From G963668185 sp965237445 (GTDB taxonomy: Bacteria > Chloroflexota > Dehalococcoidia > Lucifugimonadales > G963668185): a DNA stretch of 64,000 nt. The notes below the pieces were generated by a model that saw nothing but the letters and a program-made list of their open reading frames with translations, ran no database searches and was not told the DNA's origin. Where the stretch lies: positions 1,178,001 through 1,242,000 of the forward strand of contig OZ250142.1 of NCBI GenBank assembly GCA_965237445.1, written 5' to 3'. Positions within the stretch are counted from its first letter, which is position 1; every line of letters starts with the position of its first letter. The position numbers were made by a program, and so were the translations under genes. Shown here piece after piece: positions 1-7,386 of this stretch.

Positions 1-224
1 GGAAATGATGATGTCGGCGCCGATCTTCAGATAGTCCTCGTGGACCTGCCGCACGACGTTCGGAGCGTCGATGTTGGCAGAGCCGGACCAGACGGCCAGG
101 CTTTCCATCGTTGAGCCCTTCGAGACGTTGACGCCCCGCCTGCCCAACTCAGACCCGGTGGCGCCGTCCATAAGTAGAACATCTCCGGCGTTGAGCCGGT
201 CCATTATGCTTCGAGATGGCATGT
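1..224 (-). CDS. Homocysteine S-methyltransferase family protein, N-terminal part (cut by window edge)
   Basis: Read on the minus strand, the first 74 codons give a protein starting MPSRSIMDRL, with LMDGATGSEL and then VVRQVHEDYLKIGADIIIS. These are the N-terminal barrel motifs of the homocysteine S-methyltransferase (pfam S-methyl_trans) family, which moves methyl groups from donors such as S-methylmethionine or betaines to homocysteine. The start is ATG at 222-224 behind a strong GGGAGG 6 nt upstream. The C-terminal zinc-binding GGCC motif lies outside the window. It is clearly paralogous to the genes at 29837 and 63421. It is divergent from the amine oxidase at 380. The methyl donor cannot be deduced. 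Confidence 0.85.
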
Positions 225-262
225 CCGCCTCCCACTCTCAGATAAGATTTTCCTAGGTCAAC

Positions 263-274
263 ATTGTATACAAT
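263..274. promoter_or_regulatory. Perfect 12-bp palindrome, candidate operator in divergent promoter region
   Basis: ATTGTATACAAT is a perfect palindrome midway between the divergent methyltransferase (start 224) and amine oxidase (start 380). It offers a TACAAT -10-like hexamer on each strand. The GT...AC half-sites resemble operators of GntR-family repressors (inference). No regulator gene is adjacent. Confidence 0.4.
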
Positions 275-379
275 CGCCTAAAATGTTGGAATGCGGCGGT
301 CCTTGAATCGAGCCAACACGCAACCCAGAGGCGGGCTCTGCCGCAGCTACCATAGAACGCGCGCAGGGGAGGTATGCTC

Positions 380-1762
380 ATGTCCAAGACGCACGACTGC
401 ATCGTCATTGGAGGCGGCGCGGCAGGACTGCTGGCGGCGGTCACGCTGCGTGAGGCGGGGCGCGACGTCATCCTGCTGGAGGCGCGCGAAAGGCTCGGCG
501 GCCGCGCTTACTCAGCGCCGCTCTCGGACGGCACGATGGTCGAGCACGGCGCCCAGTACGTTCACGGATCGACGATACCGACGTGGGAGTTCATCTTGCG
601 ATTCGGGCTGCAGACACACCACGCGGACATTGGAGGCAGCGCGAGGCACGCGAACATCTTCCGGGACGGCGAGTGGACGGACAGTGATCCAACGACTCGA
701 GAAGCCGCCGAGGGGCTGGAAAGGGCTGTGGGCCATCCCAACCCAGACACGTTGAGCTTCCGGGAGTCTCTGCAGGCAGTCGGCCTGAGCGGGGATGTGC
801 TAAGAGCGGCCGAGAGGATGCTAGCCGTGTCCGCACCAATGGACCCCGGCCGTCTGAGCGCGCGAAACGCATCAGAGATTCACCACCTCCACGACACGAC
901 AGACGATCCCGTAACGGGAGTGACCCGGCCGGGCAACCCGAACGTCGTGCTCACGGGCGGCTACAAGGCCCTGTGGGACGCTCTGAGCGAATCTGTCTCG
1001 GACATCATTCACCTGGGCACGCCGGCCGATGCCGTCGACTGGTCCGGCGGGTGCGTCACTGTGCACTCCCGAACGGAGGAGTTCCGCGCCCGGACGGCCA
1101 TAGTCACACTGCCGGTGGGTGTACTGCAGGCGGGAGTCCCCGAGTTCAGGCCCGCGTTGCCAGAAGCGAAGCGCGCGTCCTTCATGGACATGGACAGCGG
1201 CGGGCTGATGAAGGTGATCGCCGAGTTTCGCCGGCCGTGGTGGGAGGACACACTCGGAAGAGTTCCCAGCATCAGGTACGCCAACCCATCGCCGTTCAGC
1301 GGGCTGATGAACCCATTCTGGAACCGGCCAGGACCTCCGACGCTCCTATCTTTCATCGGGGCGCCCCATGTGGCGGAGCTTTCAGGAAATCCTGAGCAGG
1401 TACGGGGCGCATATCTAGGCCAACTGATGGAGATGTTCCCGGGAGTCGACATCGAGGCAGAGCTGGTTAACCTGGAGGTTGTCGACTGGCCAGCAGATCC
1501 GTGGACGCGGGGCGGCGTGAGCGTGGTCCCGAAGGGCAGGTACCAGGCGCGGGCCGACCTCGCGGCTCCAACGCCGCCGCTGTTCTGGGCCGGCGAAGCG
1601 ACCCACACCGCCGGATACGCGGAGTGCGTCCACGGGGCGCTGGAGTCGGGACGGCGCGCGGCGTACGAGGTCGCGCACGCTACGCAGCCAGCGTACGTCA
1701 CAGGGAGTGGCGAGCCGCTCGACTGGTGGCGGTACAACGAGCGTATGCGGCCAGGGGGTTGA
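380..1762 (+). CDS. Flavin-containing amine oxidase family protein
   Basis: This 460-aa protein has the N-terminal Rossmann signature IVIGGGAAGLLAA, followed by LLEARERLGGRAYS, the FAD-binding pattern of monoamine oxidase-type enzymes. The C-terminal FWAGEATHTAGYAECVHGA is the conserved flavin-contact segment of the family. Such enzymes oxidise primary or secondary amines to imines with release of H2O2 or electron transfer. Two in-frame ATGs exist. GGGGAGG at 367-372 sits 7 nt before ATG 380 but touches ATG 374, so 380 is preferred. No signal peptide is evident. The substrate is unknown; polyamine or putrescine-type substrates would be guesses. Confidence 0.9.
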   Translation: MSKTHDCIVIGGGAAGLLAAVTLREAGRDVILLEARERLGGRAYSAPLSDGTMVEHGAQYVHGSTIPTWEFILRFGLQTHHADIGGSARHANIFRDGEWTDSDPTTREAAEGLERAVGHPNPDTLSFRESLQAVGLSGDVLRAAERMLAVSAPMDPGRLSARNASEIHHLHDTTDDPVTGVTRPGNPNVVLTGGYKALWDALSESVSDIIHLGTPADAVDWSGGCVTVHSRTEEFRARTAIVTLPVGVLQAGVPEFRPALPEAKRASFMDMDSGGLMKVIAEFRRPWWEDTLGRVPSIRYANPSPFSGLMNPFWNRPGPPTLLSFIGAPHVAELSGNPEQVRGAYLGQLMEMFPGVDIEAELVNLEVVDWPADPWTRGGVSVVPKGRYQARADLAAPTPPLFWAGEATHTAGYAECVHGALESGRRAAYEVAHATQPAYVTGSGEPLDWWRYNERMRPGG

Positions 1763-1829
1763 CGGCGGATCTGGTCTATGATGGTTGGAGTGCGCGGATC
1801 ATGACCAGATTCGGCTCGGCGAGGTAGCA

Positions 1830-2063
1830 ATGACAAGAAACCCCAAGAACCAGCTGCATTCCAACATGCTTAGGGTGTCAATGGATGTTGAAGCGGACGG
1901 CGGGGAACTGGTCGTCACCGAAGGGGGTCAGCCGGTGTATCGCGTCCTGCCGATAGGGAGCGGCAATACGGTGGAGGAGGTGTTCGGCGAGATCAAGGGC
2001 AAGCCTGTCTACTACGAGGACATTGACACGCCCACTGCGGAGGAGTGGCCGGACTTCCGATGA
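1830..2063 (+). CDS. Antitoxin, Phd/YefM-like (type II TA system)
   Basis: This is a 77-aa protein. The middle contains VTEGGQPVYRVLPI, which matches the 'it.~GkPvA.l.p' strand of Phd/YefM-type antitoxins, and the acidic C-terminus (YYEDIDTPTAEEWPDF) is typical of the toxin-neutralising tail. GAGGTAGCA precedes the ATG. The stop overlaps the PIN-domain toxin start as ATGA (2060-2063), so the pair is translationally coupled. Antitoxins of this type bind DNA as dimers and repress their own operon (family knowledge). Because the toxin frame is interrupted, the antitoxin may be an orphan. Confidence 0.75.
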   Translation: MTRNPKNQLHSNMLRVSMDVEADGGELVVTEGGQPVYRVLPIGSGNTVEEVFGEIKGKPVYYEDIDTPTAEEWPDFR

Positions 2064-2440
2064 TTGTCTTGGACACTTCCGCGCTCTTATTCTGGACTCT
2101 AGATCAGGAGAGGCTGTCAGCAATAGCGGCGCAATCAATCTCAGATACTGAACGCATCGGGGTCAGTTCGATGTCTATCTGGGAGATTGGCATCAAGTCC
2201 AAGAAGGGCAAGCTCCTTCTGCCAGTGTCGCTCAAGGAATTCGCCGACGGCCTCTCATGATTGCGCGGCCTCGAACTGCTCCCCGTTGACGCCCCCACGT
2301 GGATTGAGAGCCTGGAACTGGGTTGGAACCATGATGATCCTGCCGACTGTGTAATCTTAGCGACCGCCAAGCTGCATGACTGTCCGCTGGTAACGCCTGA
2401 CGGCAAGATTCGGTCCCACTACGCGCAATCCGTTTGGTGA
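2060..2440 (+). pseudogene. PIN-domain toxin (VapC-like) interrupted by an in-frame TGA
   Basis: The reading frame starts MIVLDTSALLFWTL, the first acidic motif of PIN-domain RNases, and continues through WEIGIKSKKGKL (second acidic residue). It then meets TGA at 2258-2260. The same frame continues without another stop to 2440, encoding WNHDDPADCVILATAKL and LVTPDGKIRSH, which are the third and fourth acidic motifs. Total length would be 126 aa, normal for the family. So the gene is complete apart from one nonsense codon between motifs 2 and 3. Either the toxin is dead, leaving its antitoxin, or the TGA is a base-call error. Confidence 0.8.
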
Positions 2441-2467
2441 GGGGCTTCGGCTGACTTGGTTATGCCT

Positions 2468-2974
2468 TTACATTCGCGCCTTCTTGAAGGTTTCGATTAG
2501 CCTGCCCCTCAGCGGCCGATCGGCCGACAAGAGCTCGCAGAGCTCACTTGTGATAGCGCTCCTGTCGGGGATCTTCCAGGCTGGGTAGTTGCACACCCTG
2601 TACTGGACGTGCTCTCTGAGGCCGTCCTTGTCATAAATGTCCCTGGCCGCCAGCAACTCCATGAGCAGGGCTCGCCGGTGCGCATAGGCATGCGACCTGC
2701 CGGCCAGTTTGTGTTGGACCTCGACGTGCTCGTGGTATGCGCTCAGGTCCGCACGTAAGGCGTCGGACTCGAAGCGGCTGGCGGGTACGTAGATGTTGCC
2801 ATGGTGGTCATAGATCGCGGGTTCCGGCTCAAGAGGCCATGGATCGCAGATTGAGTACGTGACTTCGGCCCCGGCAATCGTGGTCATTCGCGTCTCCCGG
2901 GCGGCGTCCCTGATCTGCCGAATGATGCGGTCGACCTCTTCTCCTTCGTGCGGAAGGCGAATTCTCCTGGCCAT
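2468..2974 (-). CDS. Hypothetical protein, 168 aa
   Basis: I do not recognise a family. The protein is soluble, charged and rather His-rich in the middle (YHEHVEVQHKLAGRSHAYAH). It begins MARRIRLPHEGEEVDRII and ends LIETFKKARM. It lies 5 nt downstream of the deaminase gene, so the two are very likely cotranscribed and translated in series. There is no signal peptide or membrane segment. The HEH cluster is not an HExxH protease motif. Whether it serves the same pathway as the deaminase is only suggested by the operon. Confidence 0.6.
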   Translation of the reverse strand: MARRIRLPHEGEEVDRIIRQIRDAARETRMTTIAGAEVTYSICDPWPLEPEPAIYDHHGNIYVPASRFESDALRADLSAYHEHVEVQHKLAGRSHAYAHRRALLMELLAARDIYDKDGLREHVQYRVCNYPAWKIPDRSAITSELCELLSADRPLRGRLIETFKKARM

Positions 2975-2979
2975 CAGCC

Positions 2980-3480
2980 CTACTGGTTTCCCCAGCCGGG
3001 GTTGTCTCCTCGCATCCGGTCCAGCCAGTCATTGCGTTTATCGGGTGTGAACAGCGTCTCGAACGACTCCCTCATCACGCCTTCTGTGAGTCCAATTCGA
3101 TGGTCCGCTCCGGCCATCTTCAACAGTCCCGACACTGAGTACTCGCCGTATGTCCGGTGCTCGCCCTCGAACCTGCCCCCGAGTACCAGGGTGTCTATGC
3201 CTGAGTTCATGATCGCACCGCAGCACATGGGGCAAGGCTCGAAGGTGCCGTACATGGTGCATCCCGCGAGGTAAGGGGTGCCCAGATTCGCGGCCGCGTT
3301 CCGTATGGCGAGCAACTCGGCGTGCGCGGTGGGATCAGAGTCGACCATCGTTCGCGGCTCGCTCTGGCCGACAATCACGCCGTCCTTCACGACGATGGCC
3401 GCGACCGGGACATCGCCGTGGGCCTCGGCGGTACGCGCCAGTTCCAGGGCCCGCTCCATTATCCTCTCGTCAATGGCCAC
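2980..3480 (-). CDS. Zinc-dependent nucleoside/cytidine-type deaminase
   Basis: This 166-aa protein of the cytidine/deoxycytidylate deaminase superfamily has both zinc motifs: THAELLAI (HAE) and FEPCPMCCGAIM (PCxxC). Together they bind Zn2+ and activate water for hydrolytic deamination. Length and motif spacing resemble TadA, guanine deaminase and related nucleoside deaminases; the exact substrate cannot be assigned. The start is GTG at 3478-3480, with AGGAGG 5 nt upstream. It is the first gene of a two-gene unit with the hypothetical protein at 2468. A decayed copy of its first codons lies at 5626-5665. Confidence 0.85.
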   Translation of the reverse strand: MAIDERIMERALELARTAEAHGDVPVAAIVVKDGVIVGQSEPRTMVDSDPTAHAELLAIRNAAANLGTPYLAGCTMYGTFEPCPMCCGAIMNSGIDTLVLGGRFEGEHRTYGEYSVSGLLKMAGADHRIGLTEGVMRESFETLFTPDKRNDWLDRMRGDNPGWGNQ

Positions 3481-3773
3481 CTTCGCCTCCTATCTACAAG
3501 AACGGTCTACACGCTCCTACAACTGTTCCCCATTGCTGGAGAAGGTCAGGCCGCCCCGGGGATTTCCTTGGTGTTCAAAGATGCCGTTGGCGACCTGCTC
3601 GAGCCTTTGTAACATCCGCTCCACATGACCGACAAGCGTGTGGACATGCTCCCATCCAATTGCCAGTCACGCAGGTTGTCGACCCTGTCGGAGACTGCAA
3701 AGAACGATTGCCTATCACGGGTAACTCGCTGACAATCGACTATGGCCAGGCGCACCAACAGGAGGGCGAGTAG

Positions 3774-4940
3774 ATGCCAAAGGGCGACAACAGGCTGGCG
3801 AGTTCCACCCAAAGTGGCCCTAAAGGCAGCCAAGGCATTGGCAAGGCCGCACAGGAACGCTTGGACAGGATGCTGGAGACGTTCGAGGCTGCCAAGGGGA
3901 GGATGACGGGATATCCGGGCAACCTCGACTACGACTACTCCCCACTCCTTCCATTCCTCCAATACTCAGGCAACAACATCGGCGATCCGTTCCACGACAG
4001 CATCTATGCCAGCAACACGCATATGATCGAGCAGGAAGTCATCGGCGAGTTCGCGGACCTAATGAAGATCCCCAGGGACGAAGCGTGGGGGTATGTTACT
4101 TCGGGAGGGACTGAAGGCAACTTGTACGGGCTGTACATTGGACGCGAGATGTTCCCCGAAGGAATCGTTTACTTCTCCCAGGACACGCACTACAGCGTCG
4201 TGAAACTCCTGCGCCTCCTGAAGGCGCGCAACATAATGGTGAAGAGCCAGGAGAACGGCGAGATCGACTACGACGACCTGTACGACACGGTAAGGGTCAA
4301 CCGCGACTTACCGGTGATAGTCATAGCCAACATCGGCACAACCATGAAGGGCGCGACTGACGATCTGGACAGAGTCCGCAACATACTGGCCGATCTTGCC
4401 GTGTCTGACCGCTACATTCATGCTGATGCGGCGTTGAGCGGCATGGTCCTGCCGTTCGTGGAAGACCCGCAGCCCTTCGGGTTCGACTCTGGAATCGACA
4501 GCATATCTGTCAGTGGCCACAAGATGATCGGCGCTCCGCTGCCGTGCGGGATTGCGCTGACACGCAAGCAGTACGTTTCCCGCGTCGCCCGCGCGATAGA
4601 GCTGGTAGGCGTACTGGACACGACACTCACAGGTTCCCGCAGCGCATTCACTCCCCTGTTGCTCTGGTACGCGTTCCAACGACATGGACTGGAGGGATTC
4701 AGGACTATAGTGAGGAACTGTCTCTCTGTGGCAAGGTATGCGGAAGAGCGGTTCAATGAGGTTGGCATCCCCGCTTGGCGAAACAGGAACTCCCTTACAG
4801 TGGTGTTTCCCAGGCCGCCAGAGGACCTGATTCGCAAGTGGCAGATTGCGCCAAGCGACGAGATAGCTCACATAATCACGATGCCGCACGTGACTCGTGA
4901 AATGGTAGACGCGCTGGTTGATGATGTGTTGGAAGCGTAA
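3774..4940 (+). CDS. hdc: Histidine decarboxylase-like PLP-dependent decarboxylase
   Basis: This 388-aa group II PLP decarboxylase has TSGGTEGNLYGLYIGREMFP near the middle and the PLP-lysine motif VSGHKMIGAPLPCG, with the Schiff-base Lys near residue 249. The sequence pattern and length fit pyridoxal-dependent histidine decarboxylase (L-histidine to histamine plus CO2); serine decarboxylases of plants are close relatives, so the substrate is likely but not certain. AGGAGGGCGAGTAG precedes the ATG. It is followed 19 nt later by the ACT-domain gene, which may sense an amino acid. The first ~30 residues are polar and probably disordered. Confidence 0.85.
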   Translation: MPKGDNRLASSTQSGPKGSQGIGKAAQERLDRMLETFEAAKGRMTGYPGNLDYDYSPLLPFLQYSGNNIGDPFHDSIYASNTHMIEQEVIGEFADLMKIPRDEAWGYVTSGGTEGNLYGLYIGREMFPEGIVYFSQDTHYSVVKLLRLLKARNIMVKSQENGEIDYDDLYDTVRVNRDLPVIVIANIGTTMKGATDDLDRVRNILADLAVSDRYIHADAALSGMVLPFVEDPQPFGFDSGIDSISVSGHKMIGAPLPCGIALTRKQYVSRVARAIELVGVLDTTLTGSRSAFTPLLLWYAFQRHGLEGFRTIVRNCLSVARYAEERFNEVGIPAWRNRNSLTVVFPRPPEDLIRKWQIAPSDEIAHIITMPHVTREMVDALVDDVLEA

Positions 4941-4959
4941 CCACCGGGAGGACTGAGAG

Positions 4960-5352
4960 ATGAACAGAGTAATCGTAATGGGCAAGAGCGAAGTCGGCGT
5001 GATCGCGGACATTACCGCACCGCTCGCCTCGGCCGGCGTCAACATCCTGACGATCAACACGGAGAGCACGGGCGAAACCGGCCTTGTCATGCTTACAACC
5101 GACGACAACGATGCCGCTCTCGAGGCCCTCACGGCGGCCGGCTTCCGGGCGATCATCGATGAGGCGCTGGTGATCCGCCTCCCAGACGAGCCTGGAGCTT
5201 TGGCGAAAGTCGCCGAGAAGTTCAAAGACGCGGGAATGAACATACAGAGCCTCCACATCGTGGAGAGGAGAGCAGGATACGCTCTCGTGGCGCTGTCAGT
5301 TGATGATCGAGATGGGGCGGCGGCGTTGCTGGACAGTTCGATGGTGGTCTAG
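4960..5352 (+). CDS. Tandem ACT-domain protein
   Basis: This 130-aa protein is made of two ACT domains. The first spans about residues 2-65 (MGKSEVGVIADITAPLASAG). The second spans about 67-130 (RLPDEPGALAKVAEKFKDAG), with the classic D/E-x-P-G-A-L ligand loop. ACT domains bind amino acids and regulate metabolic enzymes. With no catalytic domain it is probably a free-standing sensor or regulatory subunit. A good GGGAGGACTGAG leader precedes the ATG. It follows the histidine decarboxylase by 19 nt, so a role in amino-acid sensing for that enzyme is plausible. Confidence 0.85.
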   Translation: MNRVIVMGKSEVGVIADITAPLASAGVNILTINTESTGETGLVMLTTDDNDAALEALTAAGFRAIIDEALVIRLPDEPGALAKVAEKFKDAGMNIQSLHIVERRAGYALVALSVDDRDGAAALLDSSMVV

Positions 5353-5484
5353 CGGCCCAGGCAGATGCTTCGCCCGGGAAGGTGGCTGTCGCCCTCGATC
5401 GGCAAGGTTAGTGTTCGCGGCTGTGGGGAGCATGCACTTGGTTAGCCATCCCGAAACAGCGGGCGTCTGCTCCCACGCGCACCT

Positions 5485-5528
5485 CAGCAGGGAGGGCGCC
5501 GCGAATGGCACGGTGCCCTTGCTTTCGA
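5485..5528. repeat. Decayed copy of the 25-bp palindrome at 7316
   Basis: GGGCGCCGCGAA and a diverged right arm (GGTGCCCTTGCT) match the perfect palindrome downstream of the gcvT-like gene. It sits at the matching position downstream of the gcvT relic, so the duplication included the hairpin. Confidence 0.6.
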
Positions 5529-5535
5529 GCCTGCC

Positions 5536-5668
5536 TTAACTGCCGGTCATCCAGGTAGCCAGCTCGGTCTTGGGGAGCTCCTTAGTAGGGTCGACGAAAC
5601 GGCACTCAAACGACCCCGGCGGCCGGGGACAGGGCCTGTTCCATCGTCCTCTCATCGATGGCCGTACA
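5536..5668 (-). pseudogene. Chimeric gene relic: deaminase 5' end joined to gcvT-like 3' end
   Basis: On the minus strand, 5630-5665 reads TAIDERTMEQAL, matching the start of the deaminase at 3480 (AIDERIMERAL). Right after it, 5536-5612 reads FVDPTKELPKTELATW in another frame, matching the last residues of the gcvT-like protein at 7387 (FVDPDKELPKTELAT). The original stop TAG has become TGG. The sequence beyond it also matches the flank of the intact gcvT-like gene. It looks like the scar of a deletion between two paralogous genes and is not functional. Confidence 0.7.
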
Positions 5669-5735
5669 CGCCTCGTGCCCATGACAAACCGGGGGCATTT
5701 TCGATAGTGGGCCGGGCCTCTGAGCAGGGCGAACG

Positions 5736-7172
5736 TCACTCGTTGCGGAACTGAATGGAGTATAGGTCCGCGTCCCTGATCACAAAGCGGAGCCTCACCG
5801 GCAGTCCGGCGAGCTTCGACACGTCGGTAGTGTCGCCCCACTTCACCGTGCGCGCCAGATCGTCGCCCCACACCTCGTGGCAGTCCGAGAGACCGAAGCC
5901 CTCGATCGCGGCGCCTCGAGCGTTCTGGACCTCCACTCGCACGTCTCCGACCGCAGACGACGAGAAGTTCAACACCAGTGCCCTGCCGTCGAAAACGAGC
6001 GGCCTCGTCAGTAGCTCGCCGCCCGATAGGGGCGCCGTCACGGACACGAAGCCGTCTATCCGGATCGAGTGCCGCCGCAGCCGGTCGGCGTTCTCTGCCT
6101 GGTGGGAGGCCTCGCTAACGTAGACCGATATCTCGTTGGCCGCCGCCTCGATTGTGGACGGCGTCTCGACGATTCCCCAGTTCTGGTAGTTGTCACCATA
6201 GAACCAGTTCTCCTTCTGGCGAAGCCCGGGCCTGATGAAGGACTCCGGCCAGACGTTGAAGTGCTGACCGTCCCGGCTGGACATGAACATGCCGTCCGTC
6301 ACGGCCGTACCCTCCCGCGACAACCGGCTGCCCCTGACTCGCCTGTATTCGAGCTGGGGCAGGTGGTCGGTGGACTCGGTCCAGCCCCGGTCAACGTACC
6401 GCGTTGGGAAGCCCAGGAAGATGTGTGGCGCCCGGTAGTACGGAATCACACCGTTCGTGTACAACTCGCTCGTCCTACCGGGGGAGTAGGTGAGCCACTC
6501 CGGTTTCGGCCAGCTCATGAATTCTTTGGACGCCGCCGTCTTGATGTCTCGCCCGTCTGGGAAACCGACGAAGTCCCTATGGTACTCGCGGTACTCGCCG
6601 CGTAGTTCGTCCCAGAAGATGAGGTTCTGGGAGTCGAAATACCCGTCCGTGATGATGCCCGTGTCCGACATCCTGGTCCATCGGATGCCGTCGGGCGACT
6701 TGTAGGCGATAAGGCCGACTTCCTTATCTCCTCCGACGCCCTTGTAGGCCTCGTCCGGCCTGCAATCGGGGTTGGCGTCCTTGAAGGGCGTGAAGTTGTG
6801 GGCGGGAGGCTCCTCGTCGAGGATGATGTTGTTGTCAGTCGAACCCTCGAACGCGATCAGCCCAAGGGACGGCTTGTGCCACTCGATCCCGTCTCTGCTT
6901 TCGGCGTAGCAGTAGTACTGCTGGTGATGCTCAGCCTCGGGGTCGACATAGTTGTGGCCGCTGCCGCGATAGTACATGCGGTAGATGTCGCCGTCCTGGA
7001 AGACTGTGACGTAGCCGCACGTGTTCCCCTCCCAAGGCTCGCCGAATCGCAGGGCGACGTTCTGCGGATCCGGGCGGTGCAGCCGTAGCTCGGCCCCGCG
7101 CAGCCGCTCGATGAGGAAGTCGTCTACAAACAGCTCCAGCCTGGAACCAACATCGATGCTGACTTCGGACAT
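5736..7172 (-). CDS. Putative beta-propeller (glycosyl hydrolase 32/43-like) protein
   Basis: This 478-aa protein starts with RLELFVDDFLIERLRGAELRLH, the 'LFVDD' opening seen in a group of uncharacterised proteins annotated as family 32-like hydrolases. Repeated SxDGxxW-type blades follow (ESRDGIEWHKP, KSPDGIRWTRM, SSRDGQHFNVW), as in five-bladed propellers that handle sugars. The C-terminal ~110 residues look like a beta-sandwich. No signal peptide is present. GGAGG stands 7 nt before the ATG. The catalytic acids cannot be assigned by eye, so activity and substrate are open. It lies downstream of the gcvT-like gene on the same strand. Confidence 0.6.
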   Translation of the reverse strand: MSEVSIDVGSRLELFVDDFLIERLRGAELRLHRPDPQNVALRFGEPWEGNTCGYVTVFQDGDIYRMYYRGSGHNYVDPEAEHHQQYYCYAESRDGIEWHKPSLGLIAFEGSTDNNIILDEEPPAHNFTPFKDANPDCRPDEAYKGVGGDKEVGLIAYKSPDGIRWTRMSDTGIITDGYFDSQNLIFWDELRGEYREYHRDFVGFPDGRDIKTAASKEFMSWPKPEWLTYSPGRTSELYTNGVIPYYRAPHIFLGFPTRYVDRGWTESTDHLPQLEYRRVRGSRLSREGTAVTDGMFMSSRDGQHFNVWPESFIRPGLRQKENWFYGDNYQNWGIVETPSTIEAAANEISVYVSEASHQAENADRLRRHSIRIDGFVSVTAPLSGGELLTRPLVFDGRALVLNFSSSAVGDVRVEVQNARGAAIEGFGLSDCHEVWGDDLARTVKWGDTTDVSKLAGLPVRLRFVIRDADLYSIQFRNE

Positions 7173-7315
7173 GTCAGGTCCTCCATTTGGGGATGCCGGG
7201 CGTTGCGGTTTCTCCTAAGAGCCGACCCCTCTCCGCAGGAGACAAGCCGAGCCGCGAGACGGACAGTCTACTTCGTCCTCGAAGAAGTGTCGTTAGGGCG
7301 AACTGCAGCAACCAT

Positions 7316-7366
7316 CTCCAAACAGCAAGGGCGCCGCGAAATTCGCGGCGCCCTTGCTGTTTGGAG
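7316..7366. repeat. Perfect 25-bp inverted repeat with 1-nt centre
   Basis: The left arm 7316-7340 and right arm 7342-7366 are exactly complementary around a single A, with a GGGCGCCGCGAA core. It lies just downstream of the gcvT-like gene. There is no T-run on the minus strand, so it is not a classical intrinsic terminator. It could end or stabilise mRNA, or form a cruciform. Confidence 0.85.
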
Positions 7367-7386
7367 TCTGCTAAACGGCCGGTTCT

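Noticed and set aside
28..256. Plus-strand small ORFs at the left edge
   Set aside because: They lie opposite the clear methyltransferase N-terminus on the minus strand.
1009..1836. Long minus-strand ORF opposite the amine oxidase
   Set aside because: High-GC antisense shadow with no recognisable motifs; the plus-strand frame has clear family signatures and an RBS.
2468..2974. Metalloprotease because of an HEH cluster
   Set aside because: The residues are HEHVEVQH, not HExxH, and no third ligand pattern is visible.
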